The notes: a model not told the origin generated them from the sequence alone. A stretch of 64,000 nucleotides of DNA from Pseudomonas hormoni (GCF_018502625.1 NZ_CP075566.1:2831001-2895000), one strand, 5' to 3'. Counted from the stretch's first letter, positions 8,897 through 18,457 are shown. Program-made: numbers and translations.

Positions 8897-9928
8897 ATGA
8901 GCGATGACACCGAACTCACGTCCTTCACTGGCTGGGCCGCAACGGCGGCCGGCGCGCCACTGGAGCGCTACAGCTACGATCCCGGCCCATTGGGAGAAGA
9001 TGAAGTGGAAGTCGCGGTGGAATATTGCGGCGTCTGCCATTCAGACCAGTCGCTGATCGATAACGATTGGGGCATCAGCCAATACCCGTTTATCCCGGGC
9101 CATGAGGTGGTCGGCCGTATCGTGCGAATGGGCGCACAGGTACGCGGTCTCGAAACGGGGCAACGGGTGGGCATCGGCTGGTACAAGGGCAGTTGCATGC
9201 ATTGCGCTTCGTGTATCGGTGGTTCCCATCACCTGTGTGGCACGGCCCAACCCACCATCATTGGCAGCAACGGCGGCTTCGCCGACCGCGTGCGCTCGCA
9301 TTGGGCCTGGGCACTGGCGATACCGGACGGCCTCGATCCCGCCATGGCTGGCCCGCTGTTCTGTGCCGGCTCGACAGTGTTCAACCCGCTGGTGGAATTT
9401 GACGTCAAGCCGACCGACCGGGTCGGTGTGGTGGGCATCGGCGGCCTCGGTCACCTGGCACTACGCTTCCTCAATGCCTGGGGCTGCGAAGTCACGGCCT
9501 TCACTTCGTCTCTGAGCAAGCAAGACGAAGCCAAGCGTCTGGGCGCGCACAACGTCGTCGCCTCGACCGACAGCGCTGCGCTGAACGCCATCGCCGGCAC
9601 CCTGGATTTTCTACTGATCACTGCCAATGCCGACCTCGATTGGCCGGCCATGCTCGGCACCCTGCGCGGCAAGGGTCGCCTGCACTTTGTCGGCATCGTG
9701 CCCGGCGCGATTCCCGTGCACGTGTTCAACCTGATTCCCCAACAGAAGAGCCTGTCTGCCTCGCCGGTCGGTTCGCCTGCTACTACGGCGACCATGCTGG
9801 AATTCTGCGCACGGCATCAGATCCTGCCGCAGGTCGAGCACTTCCCCATGAGCCGGGTCAACGAAGCCATCGATCACCTGCGCAGTGGCAAGGCCCGTTA
9901 CCGCGTCGTGCTCGACGCCAGCAAATGA
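8897..9928 (+). CDS. Zinc-dependent alcohol dehydrogenase, cinnamyl-alcohol-dehydrogenase-like
   Basis: The product has 343 residues of the medium-chain dehydrogenase family. The catalytic zinc site shows as GVCHSDQSLI and PFIPGHEVVG, and the structural zinc site as four cysteines in SCMHCASC...HHLC. The nucleotide-binding loop is GVVGIGGLGHLALRF. The sequence resembles the YahK/AdhC branch that reduces aldehydes with NADPH. A GGAGG site stands seven bases before the ATG. It lies 100 bases after the TSUP gene on the same strand and may be cotranscribed; no pathway is implied by the neighbours. Confidence 0.9.
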   Translation: MSDDTELTSFTGWAATAAGAPLERYSYDPGPLGEDEVEVAVEYCGVCHSDQSLIDNDWGISQYPFIPGHEVVGRIVRMGAQVRGLETGQRVGIGWYKGSCMHCASCIGGSHHLCGTAQPTIIGSNGGFADRVRSHWAWALAIPDGLDPAMAGPLFCAGSTVFNPLVEFDVKPTDRVGVVGIGGLGHLALRFLNAWGCEVTAFTSSLSKQDEAKRLGAHNVVASTDSAALNAIAGTLDFLLITANADLDWPAMLGTLRGKGRLHFVGIVPGAIPVHVFNLIPQQKSLSASPVGSPATTATMLEFCARHQILPQVEHFPMSRVNEAIDHLRSGKARYRVVLDASK

Positions 9929-9973
9929 CTGACGGGCGCGTCGGCTGACACCGAGCGCGCCTTCAGTGGCGTA

Positions 9974-10912
9974 TCAGGTCTTTGATTCGAAGGCATTTCG
10001 CTCGCCCACGGGCGCATGGTGCGCCATCACCTCAACGACCCAATCGATGAACACGCGCAACTTGAGGCTGATATGCCGGTTCGGCGGAAACGCCACGTAA
10101 AGCGGCATCGTATCGAGGTGCCAGTCTTCGAACAGCGGCACTAACTCGCCACTCGCCTCAAAAGTTTTGGACATGTACTTGGGCAACCAGAGTACGCCCA
10201 ACCCGGCCAGTCCGGCCGCGAGGTAGGCATTGCCATCGTCGACGGCCAACACGTAGCGACCTTTGACCTGCACACTTTCACTGTGGTTGCGCATGGCATA
10301 CGGCAGCGGTTTGCCGGTGCGCGCCCACAGGAAACCGACGATTCGATGATCCGACTCTTCCAGCTCCCGCGGATGCGAGGGCGTGCCGACCCGAGCCAGA
10401 TAGCTCGGTGCTGCAAAAACGCCGAGCGGCAGATCAGCGACGCGCCGGGCCATCAGCGACTGATCCGTGAGTTCACCACCGCGCACCACGCAATCAACGT
10501 TCTCGTCGATCATATCGACGATACGATCGCTGACGCCCATGTCGATCTGGATGTCCGGATATCGCGCGTAAAACCCGGGCAATGCCGGCACCAGAATCAT
10601 GCTCGCCAGGGGACTCGGCACATCGACTCGCAACCGCCCTCGGGGCAATGCCGAGGCGCCGGACAGACTGGTTTCAGCGTCGTCGATGTCGGCCAGCAGT
10701 TTGATCACCCGCTCGTAATAAACGGCGCCATCGGCGGTGACGTTGACTTTGCGCGTCGTACGGTTGAGCAACTTGACGCGCAACCGCGCCTCCAGTTGCT
10801 GCACCAGTTGGGTCACGGTGGTCTTGCTCATGTGCAGCGTGTCAGCCGCCTTGGTGAAGCTGCCTGCCTCTACCACGCGCGCAAATGCCTGCATCGCATC
10901 AAAACGGTCCAT
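9974..10912 (-). CDS. LysR-family transcriptional regulator
   Basis: The product has 312 residues. The N-terminal winged helix is DAMQAFARVVEAGSFTKAADTLHMSKTTVTQLVQQLEARL, followed by LLNRTTRKVNVTADG, and the periplasmic-binding-like effector domain fills residues 90-300. It belongs to the group near DmlR/PA-type regulators with the RGGELTDQSLMARRV motif. It is divergent from the RidA gene, with a 143-base shared promoter region, so control of that gene is the natural inference. Confidence 0.92.
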   Translation of the reverse strand: MDRFDAMQAFARVVEAGSFTKAADTLHMSKTTVTQLVQQLEARLRVKLLNRTTRKVNVTADGAVYYERVIKLLADIDDAETSLSGASALPRGRLRVDVPSPLASMILVPALPGFYARYPDIQIDMGVSDRIVDMIDENVDCVVRGGELTDQSLMARRVADLPLGVFAAPSYLARVGTPSHPRELEESDHRIVGFLWARTGKPLPYAMRNHSESVQVKGRYVLAVDDGNAYLAAGLAGLGVLWLPKYMSKTFEASGELVPLFEDWHLDTMPLYVAFPPNRHISLKLRVFIDWVVEVMAHHAPVGERNAFESKT

Positions 10913-11055
10913 CGCCGCCCCTCGTATCGATCAGATTGTTTGGGTTTCCCAAACAGTGATCGCCAAGGTTGCTCGTTTATCGCCCCGGCGCAAGTCCCTA
11001 CAGTCCCTTCAACGTTGGTTTCGGGTCGGCTTTGGCCCTTTGATGGAGGCACTTT

Positions 11056-11460
11056 ATGACAACGCGTGATGTGGTTTTTCCGAGCGGACGCCAAGCACTT
11101 TATGAGCGCAATCGCTACTCGCCGGCGATTCGCTCCAATGGTTTTCTGTTCGTGTCGGGGCAAGTCGGCAGCAAGGAGGATGGATCGCCCGAGCCCGACC
11201 TGGAGAATCAGGTCCGGCTCGCCTTCAACAACCTGAACGCGATCCTGGGCGCGGCCGGTTGCACCTTCGACGACGTGATTGATGTCACCGTCTTCATCGT
11301 CGATCCCGAATCGACGTTCGAAACGATCTGGAAGATCGTGCCGGAGTTCTGGGGCAACGCGCCGCACCCGACGCTGACCGGGATTGGCGTCACGTGGCTG
11401 TATGGTTTCCAGTTCGAGATCAAGGTGATCGCCAGGCTTCCGGAAACCGTCCAGGGATGA
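11056..11460 (+). CDS. RidA/YjgF-family protein
   Basis: The product has 134 residues, the normal size of the RidA family, which hydrolyses reactive enamine/imine intermediates or related molecules in the cytoplasm as a trimer. Typical segments are RSNGFLFVSGQVG, ENQVRLAFNNLNAILGAAGCTFDDVIDVTVFI and a C-terminal strand with HPTLTGIGVTWL. A GGAGG site precedes the ATG. The canonical RidA arginine motif near the C-terminus is not obvious, so it may be one of the non-deaminase subfamilies. It is divergent from a LysR gene. Confidence 0.88.
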   Translation: MTTRDVVFPSGRQALYERNRYSPAIRSNGFLFVSGQVGSKEDGSPEPDLENQVRLAFNNLNAILGAAGCTFDDVIDVTVFIVDPESTFETIWKIVPEFWGNAPHPTLTGIGVTWLYGFQFEIKVIARLPETVQG

Positions 11461-11491
11461 ACGACCGTTGTTCAGGGTGGGTAGCCTGTCT

Positions 11492-14098
11492 CTAACGAGC
11501 TTCCTCGAAGAGGCCTATCAACTCATTGAAAGCACCAATATCCAGCGGCCGGCTCAGGAAATAGCCTTGACCTTCATCGCACGATACCGCCTTCAGCAAT
11601 TTCAAGTGATCGGCCGTTTCAATGCCCTCAGCGGTAACGGTCAGCGATAACGCACGTCCCAGGCCCACGATAGCCCGGATGATCGCCTTGTCATCCTCGC
11701 TATCGGCCAGCCTGTTCAAAAAGCTGCGGTCAATTTTCAGGCCGTCGAACGGGAATGCGCGAAGGTAGCTCAGCGATGAATATCCCGTTCCGAAGTCGTC
11801 CATTGATATCCGTACGCCGAGACGTTTGAGCGTACGCATTACCTCAATTGCACCGGTGGCGTCTTCAAGCATGACGCTTTCGGTAATCTCCAGCTCAACA
11901 CGGGCAGGGTTGATTCCTGAGTCGGTGAGTGTTTTCTGAATGCGCTCGACCAGATTGCCTTGTTTGAATTCGGTCGGTGACAGGTTGACTGATACGAACA
12001 AACTTTCCGGCCACCGTGCGGCGCAGCGGCACGCGGTATCGAGAACCCAGTTGCTCAGGGAAAGAATCAGTCCGGATTCCTCGGCAATCGGAATGAACGT
12101 GTCGGGAGGTATCAAACCGCGCTCAGGATGTTGCCAACGGACCAGCGCTTCGGCCCCCACCATCTGACCGTCAGCGATACGAAAGCGTGGCTGGAAATGC
12201 AGCCGCAGCTCTCCATGTTTGATCGCGAAGCGCAGGTCACTTTCCAGTTGACGGCGCTCAATGATCCTGGCGTTCATATCGCCGGCATAAAAGCGCCAGG
12301 TGTTACGCCCTCCGGCCTTGGCTTCGTACAGTGCGATATCCGCATAGCGAAGCAGTTCGGTCGCCTCGCAGGCGTCATGAGGCGCCATCGCAATGCCAAC
12401 ACTGGCGCTGACGAACACTTCCTGCTCATCGATCGTTATCGGCTGCTCGACGGACTCGATCAAGCGGCGACAGAGCGTCTCGACTTCTTCCTGGGAACTC
12501 ACGTCGGTCAGGATCAATACAAACTCATCCCCGCCGACCCGAGCAACCAGGTCGCCATGGCGCACGCAGTCTGCCAGGCGACTCGACACTTCATTGAGGA
12601 CCAGATCACCTGCGGCATGCCCGAGCAAGTCATTCACCGGTTTGAAACGATCCAGGTCCAGGCTGAGCATGACCAGCGGCTGGTCTATCGTCGGCAATGC
12701 CTTGAGTTTACCGTCGAGAAACTCTTGAAGACGGGTTCTGTTCGGTAGCCCGGTCAGGGCGTCATGTTGTGAGAGGAATTCGATACGCCGACGGGCTTCG
12801 ACTTCCTCTGTCACATCCGTCGCAGTCCCCCGGAACCCTCCACCCGCCATTTTTCGAGCCGAAAGACGAGTGATTCGCTCCTGGCCTTCGGTATCGACGT
12901 ATCGGCACTGAATGCTGATATCCGGACGACGGTTCGGGATGCTGAGCCACTGAGCCAGCGTGCCCAGTTCGGTGCTCAGCAGATCATCGATCACCGCACC
13001 AATCCAGACGTCTCTGGAGAGCCCCGTCACGCCTTCGAATCGTTCTGACAAATAGGTGAAATGCCACTCGGGATCAATTTCCCATACCCAGTCCGAGCTG
13101 GCTTCAACGACGTCGCGAAAGCGTGCTTCGCTGGTGGCAAGGGCGTCCTGACTGCTTTGCAGTGACGCATAGCTGGCATCAAGTGCCAGCGCACCAGCGG
13201 TCGTGCGACGCAAAATGACCCACGTCATCAGGCACACCAGTAACGCGGCAATGCCGATCAATGGCAACCCTATCCCCAACAACCGCAGGCCCGGCCTTTC
13301 CGGACTCCATTGCAGGCTGCCGGCCGAACCGTCATCGCCCAGAGGAAGGAGCGACGCAGTGCCCGTTTCGCCGGACGTCGCAACGTGCAGACGATCGACC
13401 CCGAAATCGTCGCCGATCATCTGCAGCTTGGCGCTGTTCAACACGTCGACGAAAACCAGCACTGAAGGTGGCCCGTCATCAGGCACCACTGTCGGATCGG
13501 TTCCCGGCGTAATAGCTGCTGCCGCGACGAGGGCGGGCACTCCTCCCACATTGATGAAGGCTGTTGTCGGCGTCTCTGTTTCCGCTCCTGCACGCGCCTT
13601 ATCAAGAATCCCGGCGATGGACTGCTTGAGCCACTCAGTGACTTCCACGGATTTCAGCTCACCCTTGACCACAGAGTAAACAGTGCGATCGACGTCGTTG
13701 ATGACAAACAGTCCCTGGACCCCGAAATCCGTATAAAGCGTTGGTCCGACGTTCTGTCGTACGAAGGCCCAGTCAGGGTCCACTTCGGTATGCAGGTGCT
13801 TGTAGGCGTCGCCCCAGAATGCGTAATCCTTGACGGTCGAGCGCAGCGATTTTTCCAGCGATTGGACTGCCTTCTTTGTGTAGAACGCGCTTTCGGCCTC
13901 CTCCGTCCGGTCTAGATCATGTGCAAGGTAAACGAGTGAATAGCTGGCCAGTAAAAACACGCCTGCCAATAGACCCACGAACTTGAACAGCGAGGCCCGA
14001 GCCAGTACCACGCTGGAACGACGGGAGGAAGAAGGGTTACTGGAGGCGAGACTGTTCGGCATAAATTCCCGCTTGTCGTTGGAAAAAGTACTTTGCAT
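11492..14098 (-). CDS. CHASE4-PAS-GGDEF-EAL membrane c-di-GMP signalling protein
   Basis: The product has 868 residues. A membrane segment at 36-60 and another near 271-297 flank a periplasmic CHASE4 sensor (KDYAFWGDAYKHL, TDFGVQGLFVI). A PAS domain (320-430), a GGDEF domain with RVGGDEF at 520-526 and an EAL domain with GAEALVRW (649-656) and DDFGTGYSS (767-775) follow. Both active-site signatures look intact, so it could make or break c-di-GMP. The ATG at 14062 has a closer GGGAA site than the ATG at 14098 and may be the real start. It is a single gene. It could influence the c-di-GMP-binding glycosyltransferase encoded at 25-27 kb, but nothing in the sequence shows that link. Confidence 0.92.
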   Translation of the reverse strand: MQSTFSNDKREFMPNSLASSNPSSSRRSSVVLARASLFKFVGLLAGVFLLASYSLVYLAHDLDRTEEAESAFYTKKAVQSLEKSLRSTVKDYAFWGDAYKHLHTEVDPDWAFVRQNVGPTLYTDFGVQGLFVINDVDRTVYSVVKGELKSVEVTEWLKQSIAGILDKARAGAETETPTTAFINVGGVPALVAAAAITPGTDPTVVPDDGPPSVLVFVDVLNSAKLQMIGDDFGVDRLHVATSGETGTASLLPLGDDGSAGSLQWSPERPGLRLLGIGLPLIGIAALLVCLMTWVILRRTTAGALALDASYASLQSSQDALATSEARFRDVVEASSDWVWEIDPEWHFTYLSERFEGVTGLSRDVWIGAVIDDLLSTELGTLAQWLSIPNRRPDISIQCRYVDTEGQERITRLSARKMAGGGFRGTATDVTEEVEARRRIEFLSQHDALTGLPNRTRLQEFLDGKLKALPTIDQPLVMLSLDLDRFKPVNDLLGHAAGDLVLNEVSSRLADCVRHGDLVARVGGDEFVLILTDVSSQEEVETLCRRLIESVEQPITIDEQEVFVSASVGIAMAPHDACEATELLRYADIALYEAKAGGRNTWRFYAGDMNARIIERRQLESDLRFAIKHGELRLHFQPRFRIADGQMVGAEALVRWQHPERGLIPPDTFIPIAEESGLILSLSNWVLDTACRCAARWPESLFVSVNLSPTEFKQGNLVERIQKTLTDSGINPARVELEITESVMLEDATGAIEVMRTLKRLGVRISMDDFGTGYSSLSYLRAFPFDGLKIDRSFLNRLADSEDDKAIIRAIVGLGRALSLTVTAEGIETADHLKLLKAVSCDEGQGYFLSRPLDIGAFNELIGLFEEAR

Positions 14099-14324
14099 AC
14101 CCTGCTATCGGCTACTTTGGCAGAACGATGAGCCGGGGCATTCCATGAGTGGCCGCTTTCTATTAAAGCCTATGGTTCTGTACCCGACACGATCCAGCCA
14201 TGAAGAGATTTCACCGGGGAAAGATCTGGCGCCCGCGCCGAACAGGAATTTGCGGCACCCATCGTTATCGGTTCAGCGTTAAAATCCGCCCGGTCCGGTT
14301 CACATTCTTGAGGATGATCCAGGT

Positions 14325-14819
14325 ATGTCCACGCTCGACACTTCCCTGCAAGACACCGCCGCGCCTGACGGCGTTTGTTACGGCTGCGGCGGCAGCAATC
14401 CGCACGGGCTGCACATCAAGAGCTTCTGGCATGAGGACGGCGAGCATGTCATCGCCGAGCACATGCCAGAGGCCAAATATTGTGGTTGGCCGGATCTGGT
14501 TTACGGTGGTTTGATCGCGATGCTGGTTGACTGCCATTCCAACTGGACGGCGATGGCCTATCACTACCGGATGGAAAACCGCGACGTCGCCAGCCTCCCG
14601 CGCATCAACTGCGTCACTGGCAACCTGGGCATCAAGTTCATCAAGCCTACACCGATGGGCGTACCGCTGACCCTGCGTGCGAAAGTGGAAGGTGAAGTCG
14701 GACGCAAAACCCGCGTCATCTGCGAGGTCTACGCGGAGGATGTGCTCACGGCTGTCGGAGACTCCACTTTTGTGCGCGTCGATACCGAGCAACTGGCGGC
14801 GGTTGCGCATGGCCGGTAG
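14325..14819 (+). CDS. PaaI-family hotdog thioesterase
   Basis: The product has 164 residues. The N-terminal motif CYGCGGSNPHGL and the hotdog core YGGLIAMLVDCHSNWTA with LGIKFIKPTPMGVPLTL place it in the PaaI/4HBT family, which hydrolyses acyl-CoA or acyl-carrier thioesters. The cytoplasmic substrate is unknown. A GAGGATG site stands before the ATG. It lies alone between the minus-strand GGDEF-EAL gene and a gene of unknown function. Confidence 0.85.
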   Translation: MSTLDTSLQDTAAPDGVCYGCGGSNPHGLHIKSFWHEDGEHVIAEHMPEAKYCGWPDLVYGGLIAMLVDCHSNWTAMAYHYRMENRDVASLPRINCVTGNLGIKFIKPTPMGVPLTLRAKVEGEVGRKTRVICEVYAEDVLTAVGDSTFVRVDTEQLAAVAHGR

Positions 14820-14917
14820 GTTGCAACCCTCTGCAAAAACCTGAGCGATTCAAGTGGGGCTACCAGGCTTTTCCTGGGTGCCGACTCCCTGTGCTGCTAT
14901 GCCAACTGGAAAGACCT

Positions 14918-15646
14918 ATGCCGCTAAAAACCCGCGACTTTATTCTTGAGACCCTTGAAGACCTCGGCATCGGTGACTTCGCTGCCCGCCCCTTCGACTG
15001 CGCCTTCGAATTGCTCGCCGCACCGCCCAGCCGCAAGCGCCTGATCATGATCGGCTTCAACGGCTCCCTCGCCGACGACATCCACACCAATGCCGGTGCG
15101 GTACACGCAGGCTACGAACAACCTGCGTTTTCCAATGTCGCCCATGGCCTGGAAGGCGGCTGGGGTTCGACGCCCCTGCCCCGACGATTGACCGAGTTGC
15201 CAGCCGAGCTTGGTTTTGACTGGCGCGACACCCTCTACACCAATGCGTTGCTGCTGTGCTCCGCAGATGCAGCGTGCATAAAAAAAGTCGCGAGGCAATC
15301 TTCGGCGGGGAGCCTGGAGTCGCTGACACGCAAATCAATGGATTTTTTCGAGCGGGTGACGGTGCCGCTAGCGGAACCCGAGTTGATCATTGCTTACAGC
15401 AACGGCTTGGGAAGCCCATCGGCGGCCAGGATTCTGTGGGAGAGATTCGGGAATGGGGAAGCGCTGGATCACGTTGACGTTTCTTCCTACCGGGCGACTT
15501 ATGGGTTCACTGCAACCATTGGCAGCCGCAAGATTCCGGTCGTGGGGATTCGGCACATGTCCAGATTCGAGCCGAGCATTGAGGCAATCAAACTGGCGTG
15601 GGAGCGGCAAAAAGCGTGCATCGGCACTCAGCCAGGCCCGTGTTAA
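14918..15646 (+). CDS. Conserved protein of unknown function
   Basis: The product has 242 residues when started at the ATG behind a GGAAAG site; an upstream in-frame start would add nine residues. No signal peptide or membrane segment is present. Short beta-strands with glycine turns (KRLIMIGFNGSLAD, EPELIIAYSNGLGSPSA, KIPVVGIRHMSRF) faintly recall the uracil-DNA-glycosylase fold, where the last would be the HPS-like loop, but the key residues are not clear and I do not assign that function. Confidence 0.75.
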   Translation: MPLKTRDFILETLEDLGIGDFAARPFDCAFELLAAPPSRKRLIMIGFNGSLADDIHTNAGAVHAGYEQPAFSNVAHGLEGGWGSTPLPRRLTELPAELGFDWRDTLYTNALLLCSADAACIKKVARQSSAGSLESLTRKSMDFFERVTVPLAEPELIIAYSNGLGSPSAARILWERFGNGEALDHVDVSSYRATYGFTATIGSRKIPVVGIRHMSRFEPSIEAIKLAWERQKACIGTQPGPC

Positions 15647-15680
15647 CGTGCGCATACCCTCAATTTGAAGTCACACACCC

Positions 15681-16301
15681 ATGTCTATCGCCGACAACCT
15701 TCTGGCTTTTACCTTCGCTGCCACGTTGCTGACACTGACGCCTGGGCTCGACACTGCGTTGGTCTTGAGAACCGCCACGGTGGAAGGCAAACAGCAGGCG
15801 CTTCGCGCTGCGTTGGGCATCAATGCGGGTTGCTTGTTGTGGGGCGCGGCCGTCGCCTTTGGTCTGGGCGCTTTGATTGCGGTCTCGGAACTGGCCTATG
15901 ACCTCTTGAAATACTGCGGCGCCGCTTACCTGGCGTGGCTTGGATTGAACATGCTGTTGCGCCCGCGCAGCGCTCTGTCGCCCGTCGAAGCGGGCGCGAC
16001 GCCTGCGGCCAACTGGTTCCTGAAGGGCATGACGGGGAATGTCCTCAACCCGAAGATCGGCATTTTCTACGTGTCTTTTCTCCCGCAGTTCATTCCGCAA
16101 GGACAGCCACTGGTTGCCTGGACATTTGGTCTTGTCAGCATCCATGTGGTGATCGGATTGATCTGGTCAACGATGCTGATTGCCGCGACTCGCCCACTCG
16201 CCGGCATTCTGAGGCGTGAAAAAGTGATCAAGTGGATGGATCGCACGACGGGCATGATCTTTGTTCTGTTTGCCGCTCGGTTGGCCTTTAGTAAACGTTG
16301 A
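15681..16301 (+). CDS. LysE/RhtB-family amino acid exporter
   Basis: The product has 206 residues with six hydrophobic segments. Diagnostic RhtB segments are LLTLTPGLDTALVLRTA near the N-terminus, KYCGAAYLAWLGLNML in the middle and GMTGNVLNPKIGIFYVSFLPQF. The family exports amino acids such as homoserine, threonine or lysine from the cytoplasm. The gene is followed directly by a REP-type repeat pair, which often marks a transcript end in Pseudomonas. Confidence 0.92.
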   Translation: MSIADNLLAFTFAATLLTLTPGLDTALVLRTATVEGKQQALRAALGINAGCLLWGAAVAFGLGALIAVSELAYDLLKYCGAAYLAWLGLNMLLRPRSALSPVEAGATPAANWFLKGMTGNVLNPKIGIFYVSFLPQFIPQGQPLVAWTFGLVSIHVVIGLIWSTMLIAATRPLAGILRREKVIKWMDRTTGMIFVLFAARLAFSKR

Positions 16302-16342
16302 GGCGGCAAGCCGCCCGGGAACGAAACGTTAAGCGCAAAGGC

Positions 16343-16477
16343 CTTTGTGGCGAGCGAGCTTGCTCGCGCTGGGCTGCGTAGCGGCCCCAAAAATCTGGTA
16401 ACCATTGCAGATTTTTGTGAGTGCTACGCACTTAAGCGGGACGGTGCGGCGATCCGACAAGCTCCCTCGCCACAAAG
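16343..16477. repeat. REP doublet (REPIN-like) intergenic repeat
   Basis: Two REP units face each other: CTTTGTGGCGAGCGAGCTTG at 16343-16362 and its near-perfect reverse complement at 16458-16477, with one mismatch over 20 bases. Between them lies a low-conservation loop of about 95 bases containing a second small inverted element around CAGATTTTTG. The layout is that of REPINs, which spread in fluorescens-group genomes through a RAYT transposase encoded elsewhere. It sits between convergent genes. Confidence 0.8.
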
Positions 16478-16562
16478 TTCTTGCTGGCCTGAAGATTGTC
16501 TTGTGTGAACAGCATTACGATGAAATCGGGCCTTGCCGGTTCAACCTCATCGTACCCGCTGT

Positions 16563-17960
16563 TTACAGATCGGTAATTTCCTTATGGCGCGGTACCAGCA
16601 GTTTCATCACGCTCCAGGCCACCAGATAAGCCACCGCACAGATGCCGAACATGATCATGTAGCCGGTGTGAATGTCGTTGATCGATTTGTAGTAGTCGAA
16701 CACCCAACCACCGACCTTGGTCATCACCACCCCGCCCATACCGCCGGCCAAGCCGCCAATGCCGACCACCGATGCGATGGATTTTTGCGGGAACATGTCG
16801 GACACGGTGGTGAAGATGTTGCACGACCACGCCTGATGCGCCGACGCGCCTACGCCAATCAACAGCACCGGCACCCAGAAACTGATGTAACCGAAGGGTT
16901 GCGCCAGCAGTACCAGCAGCGGGAAGAAAGCGATCACCAACATGGCTTTCATACGGCCGTCATACGGCGCATCGCCGCGAGCCATGAAGTAGCTGGGGAA
17001 CCAGCCGCCGCCGATGCTGCCCACCATGGTCATGCTGTACAACACAGCCAGCGGCCACACGATGGCCTGGCCTTTCATGCCGTATTGCGCCGACAGATAA
17101 GTCGGAAGCCAGAACAGGAAGAACCACCACACGCCGTCAGTCATGAATTTGCCGAAGGCAAAAGCCCAGGTCTGGCGGTAAGTCAGCAACTTGAACCACG
17201 ATACTTTTTTCTCGGCGACGCCCGGCTCCGGGGTAGCAACCACCTGCGCATCACTGCGGATGTAGGCCAGTTCCTGTGCCGAGAGACGTTTTTGCTGTTC
17301 GGGTTTTTCGTACAGCGCAATCCACACGGTCACCCAGACGAAGCCCAGCATGCCGATCACGATGAATGCCGCTTCCCAACCCCACAGGCCGGCAATCAGC
17401 GGTACGCAGATCGGCGCCAGGATCGCGCCCACGTTGGCGCCGGAGTTGAAGATACCGGTGGCGAAGGAGCGTTCCTTCTTCGGGAAGTATTCGGCAGTGG
17501 CCTTGATCGCAATCGGGAAGTTACCCGCTTCGCCTATCGCCAGCACGGCGCGCGACAGCATGAAGCCTGCGATCGACACCGGGATGACGGCCAGTCCGAA
17601 CGCGCCGCACACGGCCGCGATGCCCTCGCCCATCGGCACTGAAAAGGCATGCATCATGGCGCCGGTCGACCAGATACTGATCGCGATGATGTAGGCCTTC
17701 TTGGTGCCGATCTTGTCGACGAAACGGCCAGCAAACAGCATGGAAATCGCGTAGACAAACTGGAACACGGAAGCGATGTTGGCGTAGTCGCTGTTGCTCC
17801 AGCCGAATTGCGTAGACAAATCCGGCGCCAACAGGCTGAGCACCTGGCGGTCGAGGTAGTTGACGGTGGTTGCGAAAAACAACAGCGCACAGATCGTCCA
17901 GCGGTACTTGCCGACAGCCTGGCCGATTCGTTGCGGATTGATGGGCTCGTTCAGATTCAT
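16563..17960 (-). CDS. MFS transporter, hexuronate/sugar-acid type (ExuT-like)
   Basis: The product has 465 residues with twelve hydrophobic segments. The N-terminal part shows the anion:cation symporter signature (ICALLFFATTVNYLDRQVLS) and the loop FAGRFVDKIGTKKAY. These match the ExuT/GudP branch that imports galacturonate, glucuronate or glucarate with protons. The long leader upstream contains two exact matches to the FadR-type GntR operator, so control by a sugar-acid GntR repressor is likely; that regulator is not in the window. No catabolic genes adjoin it. Confidence 0.88.
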   Translation of the reverse strand: MNLNEPINPQRIGQAVGKYRWTICALLFFATTVNYLDRQVLSLLAPDLSTQFGWSNSDYANIASVFQFVYAISMLFAGRFVDKIGTKKAYIIAISIWSTGAMMHAFSVPMGEGIAAVCGAFGLAVIPVSIAGFMLSRAVLAIGEAGNFPIAIKATAEYFPKKERSFATGIFNSGANVGAILAPICVPLIAGLWGWEAAFIVIGMLGFVWVTVWIALYEKPEQQKRLSAQELAYIRSDAQVVATPEPGVAEKKVSWFKLLTYRQTWAFAFGKFMTDGVWWFFLFWLPTYLSAQYGMKGQAIVWPLAVLYSMTMVGSIGGGWFPSYFMARGDAPYDGRMKAMLVIAFFPLLVLLAQPFGYISFWVPVLLIGVGASAHQAWSCNIFTTVSDMFPQKSIASVVGIGGLAGGMGGVVMTKVGGWVFDYYKSINDIHTGYMIMFGICAVAYLVAWSVMKLLVPRHKEITDL

Positions 17961-18213
17961 GGCATCACTTTATTATTGGATTATGGTGATGATCTCTCGG
18001 TTTCAAGCGAGATCACTTCTTACGCGCAGCACACCGCTCAGCGGCTCGCGTCAGACGAGTAGCACGTGTAGATCAGGGGGTTGGCGGAGCTGGCACAGAC
18101 AATGCGCAGGCAGTCAGGTCCGGACCATATGAAGCGGCATGCAGGGAGGCGAGAAAGCGGATTGAGTTCATGATGGGACCCGGTTTTTGTTTTTAGGGGT
18201 GTAACATCGTATG

Positions 18214-18224
18214 TCGTCGTACAA
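18214..18224 (-). promoter_or_regulatory. Putative FadR-subfamily GntR operator
   Basis: On the minus strand this reads TTGTACGACGA, an exact fit to the FadR-subfamily consensus TNGTNNNACNA. It lies about 255 bases before the start of the sugar-acid permease. A second exact match lies 170 bases further upstream. Such pairs are common before GntR-controlled sugar-acid genes. Confidence 0.45.
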
Positions 18225-18394
18225 CTGTGCCTTTTATAGCGAGTCCCCTACCCGGCTGTCAATCTGGAAAATTGCCGTTCGTCTCGGCGTCCACCCTCGC
18301 TGAAGTTTCGCTATCGGCCAAACGACGTGGGCCGAAGCAGCTCAATAGCCTTTAGCTTGAGCGAAATTGCCAGCAGATTTTTAATTTCAGATAG

Positions 18395-18405
18395 TCGTAC
18401 GACAA
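18395..18405 (-). promoter_or_regulatory. Putative FadR-subfamily GntR operator with palindromic core
   Basis: On the minus strand this reads TTGTCGTACGA, an exact fit to TNGTNNNACNA, and contains the perfect palindrome GTCGTACGAC (18394-18403). It is close to the 3' end of the GlxA-type gene and 435 bases from the permease start, so its role depends on where the promoter lies. Confidence 0.4.
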
Positions 18406-18457
18406 CGCATGTCGCACGCTTAGATAGCCGATCTCGAAGAACCGGCTCAGAAGAGTC

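Larger units (their letters stand above)
17961..18457. other. Long leader of the sugar-acid permease gene
   Basis: This 497-base stretch separates the end of the GlxA-type gene from the start of the MFS gene, both on the minus strand. It holds the two GntR-type operator matches listed separately and AT-rich runs near 18180-18245 that could carry the promoter. A 31-codon open frame at about 18077-18171 (minus) exists but shows no clear ribosome site. Confidence 0.5.

Noticed and set aside
18077..18171. 31-codon minus-strand frame before the sugar-acid permease
   Set aside because: No clear ribosome site and no similarity; the region is better explained as a regulatory leader.
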